Source of the DNA: Telmatactis stephensoni | Lineage: Eukaryota; Cnidaria; Anthozoa; Actiniaria; Isophelliidae | Assembly (NCBI GenBank): GCA_029948255.1 | Contig: JALIZF010001772.1 | Coordinates: forward strand, 352,001 to 416,000 | DNA length: 64,000 nt | Reading direction: 5' to 3' | Part shown: positions 1 to 11,759 of the stretch, in pieces | How the letters are laid out: each line of letters starts with the position of its first letter | Position numbering within the stretch: the first letter of the stretch is position 1 | The notes under the pieces: generated by a model | Databases searched by the model: none | Seen by the model: the letters and a program-made list of their open reading frames with translations, nothing else | What the model was told of the DNA's origin: nothing | Made by a program: the position numbers and the translations under genes

Positions 1-349
1 AATAAAGCTGCTAAGACTGTTTTGGACCGCCCACCAAGAAGTTCTGCAAGTGATGCGCTGGCCACCTTAAATTGGAAGCCTTTATCCAAGAAAAGAATAT
101 TGCACCGTTTAATGACTGTATATAAGTGCTTGAGTGGCCGCGGAATTGACTTTGACTTTGATTTTATAAATTAAATTCTAATTACCATGATTATAACACC
201 AGATCTAAGAATAATTTACATCTTGTGAATTCACGCACTAATTATGGACAACAGCGATTCACATACCAAGCTGCTAACGAATGGAACAATTTGGACTTGT
301 GCATTAGAAAATCGTCCTCATTAATTGAATTTAAATCAAAAATGAGTTA
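1..349 (+). pseudogene. LINE reverse transcriptase, C-terminal remnant
   Basis: Frame 1 reads through a stretch with the typical C-terminal tail of CR1/L2-like non-LTR retrotransposon reverse transcriptases: RILHRLMTVYKCLSG, then after one in-frame stop at about 172-174, YNTRSKNNLHLVNSRTNYGQ and, further on, ANEWNNLDL, closing at a TAA at 347-349. The polymerase core and endonuclease lie left of the window or are lost. The internal stop makes it a dead copy. It probably sits in an intron or the 5' flank of the caspase-like gene that follows. Confidence 0.75.
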
Positions 350-1112
350 ACATTTATAATATTATATATAGGTCATATTTTTAATTTTTAATTCATATAT
401 TGTTATATATATTTTAGAATTTTTAATATTTTATCTTGTAGTTTATATTTATTATGTCTCAGAACCATACTGAAAATTGCTTTGCGAGTAGGTTTCCTGG
501 GTAAATTTATCATTATTAGTATTATTATTTTAAGCGCTGCGATGGCTGAAAACAGTTTTCTGTAGTCGTAGCGTGCATATATATATATATTTATTATATG
601 GCTAGATAATTTCCTGAATTCTGATTGGCTAACGCATGGTCTGTATTTTGCCATATCAGGACCGCTGTCCCGGATGAAAAGAAAAATTTGCGTTTGGCAA
701 TTGTTTTAGCGGGACTTCTCAACGCCATACAATAAATAAGTTATTAACCTCGTTTGCTCGGTCTGTATGGGAAAATATCAGACCTCGGTCTTTTTTGTAC
801 GGACCTCGCCTACGGCTCGGTCCGTACTGTCAAGACCTCGGTCTGATATTTTCCCATACAGACCTCGCGCTCGGTTAATAACCCTTTAATATATCTATCT
901 GTTTATTTAACTGATAATGCAATTTAATATATAAAGCAATTTCTTGTAAAAAAATTTGAAACGTTTCTCTTTAAGTTTTTGTATTTGTAAAAGAAGAAAA
1001 CGGAGAAAAAAACAAAAAAAACAACAACAATTGATAATGCAAACAATAAACAGTGTGGATTATTCCATAGGATTGTCTAAAAGCTGTCTAAATAAAGCTA
1101 TTTTCCTTACAG
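350..1112. other. AT-rich non-coding stretch, probably intron of the caspase-like gene
   Basis: No coding exon could be recognised here. I looked for the N-terminal strand of a caspase fold, which is missing from the gene model to the right, and did not find it, so that exon probably lies outside the window. The stretch contains the hairpin element at 741-881, AT dinucleotide runs near 580-600 and an A-rich tract near 1005-1030. It ends in a pyrimidine-rich splice acceptor at 1101-1112. Confidence 0.5.
741..881. repeat. Palindromic MITE-like element
   Basis: A 141-bp near-perfect inverted repeat bounded by TTATTAACC and its complement GGTTAATAA. The arms carry CAGACCTCGGTC and TATGGGAAAATATCAGACC and their complements, around a centre that is itself repetitive (GACCTCGCC, CGGTCCGTAC). 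No coding capacity. The structure fits a foldback or MITE-type non-autonomous DNA transposon. The superfamily is not assignable from what is visible. Confidence 0.8.
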
Positions 1113-4100
1113 CTTTTAGAAGACGATGGAGCGTCCAAAGACAAAATCAAAGAAGCTTTAGAGAATTTCGAACAGGAAGTGAAGGACAACAGTCTTGTAT
1201 TCTTTTACTATACTGGACATGGCATGTATCTTCCAGACTCACAAGATGAAGGACTTCTTCCTACTGTAACAAGCTGGCCTGCTGAAGTAAATATTGTAAA
1301 TCTTTTTAACTCGATTATGCTCATTCACTGCAGGAAAGAACTCTGTATTATACATTGCGATCTATATACGATCTATATACGATTGCTGATTTTTGTATAA
1401 ATTGAAACAGGGAAATACCTATATACCTCTACGTCGCACACAACCGCTCATGGCAAGGCAACATCCAGGTGTTATGTCAAATCTTCATTGACATTTGGCC
1501 GATAAATATAAACCATTGTGCCCTAAACCAAAACTAACTTTGAGCAAATGTTTAACATAAAACCAAATCAAATTTTATTATGTTTATGATAAAGCTTTTT
1601 TTAAATCTCCACAGGTTCCTTTGGAGGAAGTGTGTTTCAGAGGCAATGATTTCTTTAAATTTCTGGACAACCTGGCCAAAAAGAAGGTCAAATTTTTCTT
1701 AATTTTTGACTGTTGTCATTCTGGTCAGATATATCGCGTTGTAGAATTAAAGGGAGAAAGCGGAATACGACCAAGACAGGTTTGTGTCAATTCTCATTAT
1801 TTTCATTATATAATTTGTCTCATCATTTTGTATTTTTGTACGAAACCAAGAGACCATAATACTAAGAGAGCGAAACTCAACTAACTCAGTATTGATGTCT
1901 GTGCGATGTATGCGGCGATTACAAGCCCGTTATTTTCAGTTATTTCGCCATTGCGCGCGCAAGGTTCTCAAACAATAGAATTTGATTTTTGTTGTGCGCG
2001 CGGACGGGACCGCTTGCTTTCAGCATTTGAGTTCCATTGTTTAAACGCCTTGCAGGCGCGATGACGAAATTACTAAATATACCTTTAATAGTCGCCCCGT
2101 ACATTGCACAGACATCCAATGAAAAGGAGAAATCCAATAATTTATTTAAACTCTGCACAAACGTACATTAAAGCAGCGATAAAAAAGAAAAGGAAAGAAA
2201 GAAAGGAAGGAAGGAAGGAAGGAAGGAAGGAAGGAAGGAAGGAAGGAAGGAAGGAAGGAAGGGAGGAAGGAAGGAAGGGAGGAAGGAAGGAAGGAAGGAT
2301 CACTGTACTACAAATTTTACAGAAAGAGAAGCTCATGCCCGAATCATGTCCCGGTCAAAACGTTGATACTTCCTGTACTCCGGGACCTCGTGATTGGGGG
2401 AGCAAAGGGATGTTTGCTCAATACTTCTCAGCGTTGGCGCAAATTCAAAGGGGACGCCTCTTTGAAATTCGAGCATTTATGACAAGTTATTTTAATTCTG
2501 AGTTAATTCTAGGTCGTCGCAAGGGGAACCACTACGAATACCAATACAAAGAAAAAGTACTCGAAAGCAGATCGAAGAGGCTGGACACCAGAGGATAAAG
2601 ACTGCTTTACTTCCATTGCTGCATGCAGCTCAGCACAAATTGCGCAGGGGGATGATAAGGGAGGATTTCTAACCCAGGCGTTTAATAATGTGATCAACGC
2701 CTACAACTTAAAGGACCTTCAAAATTTGTCTTATGAAGCATTCTTTAGGTATGGTTATGAATGGTTTAAACATTTTATCTTTTTTTGCGATTTTCGAAAT
2801 TAGGCGAACTCATGCATTGAAAAAGTCCGTTGGATTTTGATTGTTCACTTCCGTCAATCAAATTCAAAAATTAAAAATGCGAAGTTTTAACTTGTACCAA
2901 AATTATATTTAGCTCTTACAGGTCGTTTTAAGATCATTTCATGTCATTTGGTATGCTTTTAGGAATCTTTATGAGTATTTTTTGGGTTGTTTTGTTTAAA
3001 GTGGGCGGAAGCGAAAAACCAAATTCCAACGGACTGTTTGGAGGTCAGAGTTCGCATCATTTCGATAAAAATCTGCACATATAGAAACTCGACAGAATGT
3101 TCACAGATTATATAGATTGCAATGGGAGCTGAGTCGGTCACAGTGTGAATAGCTTTGTATGCACATCTATGCACATGTCTCATCATAGAATGGACGTACC
3201 ACTTTCAAAATTTGATTGAGTAGTGTTTTCAAGAGAACTGTGGAATTCGGAAGTTTGATCTTTTTGCGTCACTATTCTTAATACTGAGTGCACTTTTCGT
3301 ATGAATGTGGGATTGAACTATGCAATACGCGTGACCGTGTCAGTGCTGTATTGTCTGTAAACTGAACATTCAAAGCAGCAAGTGATAATATTTGCGCATG
3401 TCTCCAACTTCTATTGTCTTGGACAAATGGATAATTAATTTTGAAAGGATAATTTCTTGCTGTTCATACTTCTGCACTCGACTGTAATGCTCCGAAAAAC
3501 TTTTGGGAGACTATATACGACTCTCTTTATGAGAGAGGTAGCCCTAAGCCAGGTTAAAACTGTAATTGAGGCCACTTCCGTCCAGCGGTTCGCACAGAAT
3601 CGTCATGTTATCACTTGCTGTTAACATTCAAAATTCCTGCCTTGTCCACAGATAGCCCAAGCTGTGCGTTTGTATATGAAATATATGGAATTTCACGAAC
3701 GATCCGCTGAAAAATAAATTTTGAAGAAAGGAACAATTTGAATTCATAATGCTGTTGTGTTTGTTTTTCTGTGTATTTCTGTGAAATACATTTGAGGGAG
3801 TTTTAGCGATTAATGATTTTTTTTTGTTCGTTAAGTTTGTTCCCACTTTAATTAATTAGCTTTTTACACTTAATTTCATTTAGACTTATTAAAAGAGAAT
3901 TCAAAAAGCATGGTGAATGGCGGACTCATCAGACGCCGCAAATTGAAGGAGCTAATCTTGATACCGTCTTGTTTGGTACTTCCAAAGGTGAGCAAAAACT
4001 CGTGAATTGCATATCGACAAGTTGTAAGAGAGAACTACTCGTTTATAAACCGGACGTTTTACTCACTCAAACGAAGTCTGGTAACTCTTGTTCCAGAAGT

Positions 4101-7100
4101 CAAAATTAAAATAGATCTCGGTCCTGATTGGTCGTTGCTTGTGTCTGGTGCGTATAATTTCTCTCATCGTATTACAAGTGCCGGCCAACGGCTGAATGAA
4201 CTTTTGGGTTACCTGTGATCGATATCTTCACTTGATTCAGTAACTAACAATGCCCGCTAGTCAACTAGATCCTTCTCTTTCAACACCAATTTCTACTAGA
4301 GCTTTCATGATACAATACAATTTCAGAGTCCAGCCAGCATGCGCAGAAGCTTCAATAGGCAATGTGCACAAGCGCAATTTTCTAGAACAAAGCATGATGG
4401 GAAACTGTGTCCTTGCACTTTTTTATTCCTGCTGAAATAAGCACAAAAATCTATCTTTGTCATTTCTTTACAGAAAATGCAAGTATTTTACCATAAAAAA
4501 TATAAAAAAATTAATGTTACAAAATGCTTGTAGGTCGCTAGAAATCGTTGTTAGATTTTTGCTGGACTCCAACTTCCAGAGTGCTTTGCAAGCTCTTGCG
4601 CGCTTTGCCTATTAAGTCAGCTGAATCTACGAAATATTTTATGCATTGCTGATGAAAAGTACATATTTTATAGCTCAGTAGAGATTTGAATCTTTACACT
4701 GAAGGCGGCTCCAACTAGTTGTCAGTATAGTATCAATGACTGTGATCACACCAGTTCTATTTGTCTGTTGCTTAAACCGATTTTTTGTATGGAACTCTTG
4801 ACTACACATTCTCTCAATATCTATTTGTAGAAAGTATGATATTATTTCAATAACTCTGTTTGTTGTGTATCGTAGTCACTGCCAAACCAGGAGGAATCAT
4901 TATCAAAGATGTCCTTCATGAAAATCAAGTTGTTCTAGATGCTGGTTTTCTACAAAACTTGAGCGCCGGTGAATATGATGTGTTTGAGACTACGGCCTCT
5001 GAAGACAGCAGCAAGGAAGGCTTTAAGTCCGAGCATTGGTTGGGTACAATCGATGTTAATGAGAGTTTAATTGGGCCAGTGGAGGCATATGGAGCCATTA
5101 TCAAACGAGCAGAAAATAAAAAGATAACTGTAAGTACAAAGTATTCGCGAGCTGCCAAAAATGTCCTCACTTGTCCTATATACATTTGTGCAGCCGTTAG
5201 AGGATCACGTGACTTTTCGGGTTTAAAGAAAGAAAGAAAGAAAGAAAGAATTTAATTAGTTAATAAAGAAATAAATAAATACCGGAGAATTCGCAGAAAA
5301 ACCCTCGTGGCAAGGGAGAGAACAACACATCAAACAAACTCAATTTACGTATGGCCCAGGCTGGGAATGGAACCCGGACCACAGCGGTGAAAGGTGAACG
5401 GTGCACCGTTACGCCACCTTTGCCACCTTTGCAGCTGAGGCGGACAAACCACGTGAAACTATTTAACACTAACCCACTGGTTGTATGATTGTTTTAGATT
5501 GGATGTCTAGCGTATATGATAAAACCTGGCAGCATCAAGAACAACTTGTTTATCAATGTATCACCAAACGATGTCGATCCTAAGGACTTCTCAGAACTCT
5601 CCAAATACCTCAAGGCTACAAACATGTTCAATGTATTAGAGCGACAACCATCTAAAGATATTCCAGACCTTATAACCATCACCATTGAGGAATTTAACCA
5701 GTCCAGGTATATTTCTTTGAGTTCATGATTTATTTTCTCTTGTAGACAATAAAGCCGCAACAGCCTCGACTGCGCGTAAGATGTACGCCAATTTAATAAT
5801 CGTTATCAACGCCTAAAGTATACGCAACTCACCCGTAGAGGACTACGGGTAGAAATCATCTAAACCTTTAAAAGTTCGCGAGTTTCACATCATTATTCTA
5901 GCCTAACTCGCCCTTATACATTCATGTATTAATGCTAAAAATCAAGAACAGCAGGCAAACCAGTTGGCTATTTACAAGCATGGCCGAGAAGCTGAATTTG
6001 ATCTAGTGGCCAGAGCGGGGATCGACTCAAACTCGGACCAACGGATTTAGACACTGACGGCTCTAACCACTGGACCATGCTGGTATTAAGCCTGTTTTAA
6101 AATAGCTCGATTGTATATTCTTTTAGTATAGAATTTGAATAACATCACCGGCAAAGCCAAAAAATGCACATGAAACAAAGCAAATACTTTAGATAAGTCT
6201 ATATAATAACCAAATTGTTTGTTTAGTTCATTTTTGATATCATGCAGAAAGAAGTGCTGGGTGGCTCGTTGCGATGGAAACATGGTTGTTCCTCCAATAT
6301 GGTTAGCTCATGGAAATGTTATGGCGGGAAATTTAGATCGCTATATACGATACACAATCGCTCTAGACACGCTAAAGAAAGCGGAACAACGTCCAAAGAA
6401 TAAAACCCCTCTAGTGAATGCATCCCTGAAGGTTTTCAAGGTCGAAAAAGATCTCAAAAATCTTACCATGGCCAAGTCTGACAAAATTAAAGAAGCGCTT
6501 AAAGGCACCGACATCTTACAAGGTATATATCACAAGAATATTGCAAGCATATCTCATACGTCTCATTTCATTTGGGCCAGACAAAATTATAATTATACTG
6601 TATGCATCTCTTCACATTAAATATGTTGGTAGCCTGGGTACCAAGGAGAGAGTGAAGCTGCATGAGCGGTTGGTTAGTGTGCGACTTTCTGTTGTGAGAG
6701 GTCCTGCCGAGTTCGATTGCCAGTCACTTCACACTCGTTGCCACTGCTTTCTACTCTGAGTAGCTTTGATTCCACTTTTGTTTTGGTATGGGATTGATAC
6801 GATTATCAAACCACGCTTTTTGCACGTTACATCTCATCTGCCAGTTGCATTTTTTCTTCTTTTTGTAAAGTATTCAAACAATCATGATTCGTTTGATCAT
6901 ATCATGTTGTATATTTTTATCCATTATATAAACAACTAGAATCGAACGCATTTTATAATTCGATCATAAAGACATTAAATGCACGTTTGATTTGGTACTG
7001 ATTGAAGGGGTTTATACGTAATTTCAGAAAATGTTATCTCTGCTTGGCCTCAAGCCTACGGGAGTATAGGTAGAAATCACTGAAGCAACTATAAAATGCA

Positions 7101-10100
7101 TATCTAATTTGTAATGCCTCGAGCTTATAGTGCAGACCTTCGCTCGCGAGCGGTGTGGATGTGTATGAATGGTTCCTCGACAAGACTACTTAGATATGCA
7201 TTTTGTACTCTCCTCAGTGATTTCTACCGGCCGTACTCCCTTTCGGTCGAGTCGCGTAGGCTTGAGGCCGAGCAGCAACAACGTTTTTGAAATTCAGTCA
7301 TAATACATACCACTTATTAGATATTTTCTTGTGTATTACGGGCTGATATTTTACGAGTCGCGTACGTATTTTGCCGAGCCTTTAGGCGAGGCAAAATGCG
7401 AGCGATGAGTAAAATGTCAGCCCGTAATACACAAGAAAATATCTAATAAAGGATTTATTATATAACTGCCTCTTAGTTCCCTATTTTCCTATTGTTTTAT
7501 GTAAAATATGGCCAACCAGTTTTCAACTATGTAATACGGCATATAATAAGGCCTCATATTTGCTTAGTTCTCTCATCTTTATATGGTAAAATTACGTCAT
7601 AGTTATATAATAAAGACGGGAAATGGTATACAATGGTGACGAATAAAACCATTGTTCGTTGTTGTCAAAATTCATATTAATCGCCGATAAAATTCACCGG
7701 TCCTTGCTTATACATATACGGGGACCTTTAAGTACTTAGTGTAGAGACCAAGATATAGCAAACAACACAGCAAAGTATCTCGAGAATTTTCAATTATAAT
7801 CAATTTTTTCACCACTTGGTATATTTAGCTATGATCGCCATTTTGATAAGTATAGAACGGTGAGACCATCTTTCATTTCATGAAAATTCGTCTCGTCGAT
7901 CGTTACAAAATCGATAATTTTCACGAATTCTTCTAAGGCCACCACAATTGTTGGTAAACTAATTGGAAATTACTAATATACAGGTTAGACCTTTCAGGCT
8001 GCACAAGTATCTTGTGAAGAGAAATCTTTAGGGACTTTCTTTATGTACTGGAAGAACTATAACTGATATATCTTTTTTTACTTTCTTCGTGCAACTGTGA
8101 TCAGGTGATCAATTGTCCAGGTCGTCAACTCTGCCCGGTACTCGAAATTGTCAACTTTACTGTACCACATTAATGAAAATCAAAACTCAGCATATAACCT
8201 TTAATTTTCTAACATGTAATTTTTCTCTCCACAGTTTCTGATCAGCGAACAACTTTCAAGGCCCATTCCATCGTCGAAGACACCTATAGTACAGTAAAAC
8301 CAGGCACTGGAGATGGATTTGTTTTTCAAGTCTGCAATAACAACCCCAAGCCAAAGGATACAGACCCCGAAGTAGTCGAAGGTCAAGTCCACGTTTGCGT
8401 TTTCATTTTTCAATTTAATGGAGCAATCACACCTATTTATCCAAAGAAAAAGGTATCAGCATACATCACCTTGACAGCCTTGTGTGTTTGTTGGATAGTA
8501 CCACACGTTTGTTTTTGAGTGTTTAAAGAATTATTTTGTTAAACTTTAAGCCAAGAAAAATCAATTTTAAGTGCTTACCCCGCGTTTTCGCATCAAAGAT
8601 AAAAGAAAAATGTCGTTTTGTGTCAACGGAGTTAGGACAAAATACGGTATTTTGAACTGAATTACATGAAGAATCCAGAATCGATCCAGAATAATCTGCA
8701 TGGAAAAAAATGGAAAGGCAAAGGCAAGGCAAGTTATTTTACTTTAAAGCGCACGGAGTGGTGCCCAGTTCTCCCGAGCCAGGGGCTCATGTATAAAGCG
8801 TTGGAAGTGTGCGCCCTTCATCCCTTCTCTTCATTAGAGTGCTCCGATTCACTGGTATTTAAAGCAAAGAAGTTGAAACAAGTATGTAAGGTCACTGAGG
8901 ATCGTACTCGGACCTCTTGCACCGAAGCCCATGCACTAAACAGTTTTGCAATCCTTGCTCCTTAAAGACATCTAATTATTACGAGTTTAGGCCTTCCATC
9001 TAGGGCGGAGCACGGAGAAAAATATTCACTTTCAAATGTATTCGGATTAAATTGGATTGCCCTAGCTATAGAAAATTCGCGTAGCAGTTGAGTGATCACT
9101 GATTGATTGATTGGCCGTTAACGGGCCATGAAAAACTATTTTCTTCAAATCTAAGCTTCAATATTATAATGAGATTAATTTATATAGTGATTTTTGTAGT
9201 TTACTATGAAGAATGATGCTTTATTCTGGATTTGTAGCCCACTGAGGTTTGTAATCTGGGGTCAAAGCACATGTAAACAAGACTAACTAAATTTGAACTG
9301 CGTGCGTAACTCGAGAAAACGTTATTTTAACGGATTGCTAATAGAAGACTGCGAGCCGAACACCTCCAGGCGCGCTGAAAGTGGTACATAGCTACAAATT
9401 TCTGAATTAGTGTGTATTTAATTGCAATACAGCGATGGGCAGGGTATGCGGTATCTCTAGAACAAAAATGTATTGTAAGGAAAGGCCTGAGCCCAGAAGA
9501 ATGAATGTTTGAAGCCCGGGGGGGGGGGGGGGGGGGGGGTTACTCAATCCCATTTTGGATAGGGGTGTGCCGCCGGAGTTCTAGAAACCTGACCCTGTTT
9601 AAGACACTCGAAAGCGGCACATACCCGTATAGCAATTGATGGCGTTTACCGTGGGTAAATAAAGTTAATTGATTGAGCAAATATCCCCCCAGGGTTTAAA
9701 GACTCTGAGCTCGAGGGTGGCTTCAGCTCAGGTCGTCGAAACGTCAGTCACATCACACAGTGCTTCTCAGGACCACATCCACCCAGATGCATGGACCAGA
9801 TGATCACATTACAAATATTGTTACTTCGACAAATATTGTTGCTTCAATAAATATATATATTAATATCATTATTTTTCATTTCTAGGGAATGACGATCCCG
9901 CTTATAAGAGGTAACACTGCAGAAGACATTATACGTCTTTGCATACCTGAAGAGTCACTTCGCACCATGGCCCAACCAGACCCAACAAAAGATGAGCCAA
10001 ACTATGGTGATAACACACTGGTGATGTATGCCACCTCAAGCCCTGTTGATTTTGGACCACTTGAACAAACCCGTATCAAAACTAATTCTGATTTGAAACG

Positions 10101-11759
10101 GGAATCCAGAGGAACTGCAGAGGAGGTACGTATATTTTATAAAGGCTACAATTCTAATTCTATGGATTTGTGGTGGATTTGCACACTTCGCCCACCAATT
10201 CCCCGCCCCGTCCCCAGCCCGAAAGAACGAACGACAACAACATGTGAGTTGAGCGTTGTGTGTAAAATATTTAATGTAGAGGTAGTGAGTGTGAGTGCTA
10301 GAAGATGAATATGTAGATATACTGCGGCTGTGAAAAGATTAATCAATTAATCAATGGTTTTCGTTCGTTCTTTTTAATCAATTAATTAAATTATTTATTT
10401 ATTTAAACAAACAATAATGACAATTGAATCTCAATTACACTCTCTCGAAGACAGACTTCCTCAGGTCCATCACGTCTTCGGAGACCCAGGGCGTTAGGGA
10501 GGAGGGAGGAGGGCGGAGGGGAGGAGAAAGGAAAGAGGGTAAAAGGACGCCCTGGGCTTTTGACTACCCCTATATAACTTGTCTTGAGGCCAAAATTAAT
10601 CAAATTACATGGTCTAGCGTAAACAAAGTTCAAATGACAAAAATAACTGGCTCATTTCAATTATCGCTTTGATATAGTGACTCAGTTGCTCAGCCATGTC
10701 CTGTGAGAAGTCCCTCAAATACATCTTGTTTCACCAAGGTCTTTGCAAGGTCCTTTTCCCTTCTTTCCTTTCCCCTGACGCCCTGGGTCTCCGAGGACGG
10801 GTCCATCACCACCTGTCTAATTTTCGTCTTAGGGGGTGTTTACATGACACTATAGCTAGGATCATCCTAGCAATAGGATCATCCTAACAGGCGAACCAAC
10901 TTTTACGTTTATTTAGCTACGTTTAGTTTACATGCCCGACGCAGAGATCAAAGAAATGAGTGATTGTTCGTCCTAGGTTACCCGAACCACCACAACATTA
11001 GCGTTTCCTAATCCTAGTTGGCGAAGTATCTCTACTTTTTCCGTTTACATGATCGAAACATATTCCTAGTGCTAGGATATTCCTACCGGCGAGACAGGAT
11101 GATCCGGCCCTAGTAGGATTATCCTAGTCCCGAAGTGAAGACACAAATTTCCATGTAAACAGAATGCAGTAAATGTATAGCAGGTAGGTTGGTTCGCCTG
11201 CTGGATGATCCTAGTGCCATGTAAACACCCCTTATAGAGAGTTTAGTAACAGTAGTAAACAATAGATTTGTGACAGCGAGGAACCCACAAATGTACGTAG
11301 AGAGGTAGTCGTTTTATAGGGAGTTAATTAACAGTAAAATCATGGATTTTTGGATGGTAGGAACCAGTCAACAATGTCTGTTGCATAGAGGTGTCCGTCT
11401 ATATATGGTTATATATTATATATATGGTATATATGTGTATGGATTTTACGGTGCAGCCAATGGAAAATGGAAAACAATTTAATGTCAAAAATCAGCTCTT
11501 TTTGTCGTTACTAAGCCACGAAATGAGATGGATCTGGAGAAAAAGAAACTAACGAAAAGTACACATTTAATAAAATTAAAACATATTCTATGATGGGTGA
11601 GAATTTGTAAAAATGATATTTTCGTGATTTTCTTTGCAGGATCCTTTAAAAGATTTGGAAAATTTTCTAGCAGTCAACAAGAGGTGTATTTCAGATGATG
11701 ATGTAAAAGAGGACACCAAGTTTTACATCAAAACAGTAAACCTGAGAGTTGAAAAATAA
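1113..11759 (+). CDS. Caspase-like (peptidase C14) protein, metacaspase/orthocaspase type, 5' partial
   Basis: Ten in-phase exons: 1113-1286, 1615-1779, 2513-2748, 3884-3987, 4876-5129, 5498-5706, 6248-6522, 8235-8452, 9886-10125, 11640-11759, giving 664 visible residues and a TAA stop. All introns are GT-AG and every phase agrees. The C14 fold is clear: LVFFYYTGHG with the catalytic His at visible residue 36 (codon 1218-1220), and FLIFDCCHSG with the catalytic Cys at residue 92 (codon 1714-1716). The small-subunit-like strand CFTSIAACSSAQIAQ follows at about 137-151, then QTPQIEG. DCCHSG is the metacaspase/orthocaspase form, so cleavage after Arg/Lys rather than Asp is likely (family knowledge). 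Residues about 473-625 (GDGFVFQVCNN, then FQFNGAITPIYP) resemble the DUF4384-type C-terminal module of bacterial and fungal caspase-family proteins; this is a weaker call. The first strand and helix of the fold and the start codon are missing, so more exons lie upstream. No signal peptide or membrane segment is visible. Confidence 0.85.
2192..2299. repeat. GGAA tetranucleotide microsatellite
   Basis: About 27 units of GGAA/GAAA, slightly interrupted by GGGA variants, within the intron between exons 1615-1779 and 2513-2748 of the caspase-like gene. Open reading frames cross it on both strands only because the repeat lacks stop codons. Confidence 0.95.
2749..3883 (+). other. Intron of the caspase-like gene, nothing further recognised
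   Basis: It runs from donor AG/GTATGG to acceptor TTTCATTTAG. AT-rich, with no coding signal, no clear inverted repeat and no transposon motif that I could recognise. Confidence 0.6.
3988..4875 (+). other. Intron of the caspase-like gene, nothing further recognised
   Basis: It runs from donor AAAG/GTGAGC to acceptor ATCGTAG. No coding or repeat signal stands out. Confidence 0.55.
5225..5412 (-). repeat. GAAA run plus tRNA-derived SINE fragment
   Basis: A short GAAA run (5225-5250) is followed by a segment with AAAACCCTCGTGGCAAGGGA and, on the minus strand, a B-box-like GGTTCCATTCCC. The same family (GGAGGAAAACCGG, AAACCCTCGAAGCAA, GAACCAGGAACCACAGCG) recurs in intron 1 of all three SLC22 genes. 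The GAAA run is probably the 3' tail of a minus-oriented SINE. Confidence 0.5.
5955..6083 (-). repeat. tRNA-derived SINE fragment (same family as 62691-62981)
   Basis: Read on the minus strand it starts CAGCATGGTCCAGTGGTTAG, which resembles a tRNA A box. It has GAGTCGATCCCCGCTCTGGC in the B-box position, then a body with TTCTCGGCCATGCTTGTAA and AGCCAACTGGTTTGCCT. The same head and body are found on the plus strand at 62691-62981. It lies in the intron before exon 6248-6522. Confidence 0.7.
7020..7294. repeat. Inverted-repeat (MITE-like) element
   Basis: Left arm has GGCCTCAAGCCTACG, GTAGAAATCACTGA and AAAATGCATATCTAA. The right arm has their complements in reverse order (TTAGATATGCATTTT, TCAGTGATTTCTAC, CGTAGGCTTGAGGCC). 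Outer ends read AATTTCAGAAAA and TTTTTGAAATT. Length about 275 bp with no coding capacity. Non-autonomous DNA transposon by structure. Confidence 0.75.
7314..7450. repeat. Inverted-repeat (MITE-like) element
   Basis: Arms of about 40 bp: TTATTAGATATTTTCTTGTG continuing with TATTACGGGCTGA, against TCAGCCCGTAATACACAAGA continuing with AAATATCTAATAA, with one mismatch inside the longer arm. The centre (GCCGAGCCTTTAGGCGAGGC) also folds back. It sits 20 bp from the previous element and looks like a separate family. Confidence 0.8.
8700..8964 (-). repeat. Probable tRNA-derived SINE fragment
   Basis: On the minus strand it begins GGAGCAAGGATTGCAAAACT and, about 50 bases on, has GAGTACGATCCTCAGTGACC, a degenerate B-box position. 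An A/GGCAAAGGCAAGGCAAG tail lies at the other end. Weak call: spacing and termini resemble a SINE but the A box is not clear. Confidence 0.35.
9518..9539. repeat. Poly-G run of 22
   Basis: An uninterrupted run of G, followed directly by TTACTCAATCCCATTTTGG and GGGGTGTGCCGCCGGAG. That junction resembles dispersed anthozoan repeats that start with a G homopolymer. The exact length is likely uncertain in the assembly. Confidence 0.8.
10126..11639 (+). other. Last intron of the caspase-like gene
   Basis: It runs from donor GAG/GTACGT to acceptor TTTGCAG. It holds an inverted pair with GGAGACCCAGGGCGT near 10480 and ACGCCCTGGGTCTCCG near 10779, the Harbinger-like element at 10832-11231, and an AT dinucleotide-rich stretch near 11400-11435. 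Confidence 0.55.
10832..11231. mobile_element. Harbinger-like MITE, 400 bp, TTA target duplication
   Basis: Terminal inverted repeats GGGGGTGTTTACATGACACT against GTGCCATGTAAACACCCC, extended inwards by AGGATCATCC and GGCGAACCAAC on the left and their complements on the right. TTA flanks both ends (10829-10831 and 11232-11234). A 3-bp TWA duplication with G-rich termini is typical of the PIF/Harbinger superfamily (established knowledge). No transposase. Internal AGGATCATCCTA-type motifs are repeated several times. Confidence 0.8.

Larger units (their letters stand above)
6523..8234 (+). other. Intron of the caspase-like gene carrying two palindromic elements
   Basis: It runs from donor CAAG/GTATAT to acceptor CTCTCCACAG. 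Apart from the two inverted-repeat elements listed separately (7020-7294 and 7314-7450), no feature is recognised. The stretch 7620-8230 shows no coding signal. Confidence 0.55.
8453..9885 (+). other. Intron of the caspase-like gene with decayed repeats
   Basis: It runs from donor AAG/GTATCA to acceptor TTTCTAG. It contains a probable SINE fragment (8700-8964), a poly-G run with adjacent dispersed-repeat-like sequence (9518-9660), and a segment with GTCGTCGAAACGTCAGTCA near 9743-9761, which I have the impression is common near retroelement 3' ends but cannot place firmly. Confidence 0.45.

Noticed and set aside
956..1400. Plus-strand frames at the left edge taken as a separate small gene
   Set aside because: The frames run through the splice acceptor at 1112 and the donor at 1287; the conserved caspase reading is confined to 1113-1286.
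2104..2598. Lys/Gly/Arg/Glu-rich frame over the GGAA tract
   Set aside because: Microsatellite translation. Its end overlaps the real caspase exon 2513-2748 in a different frame.
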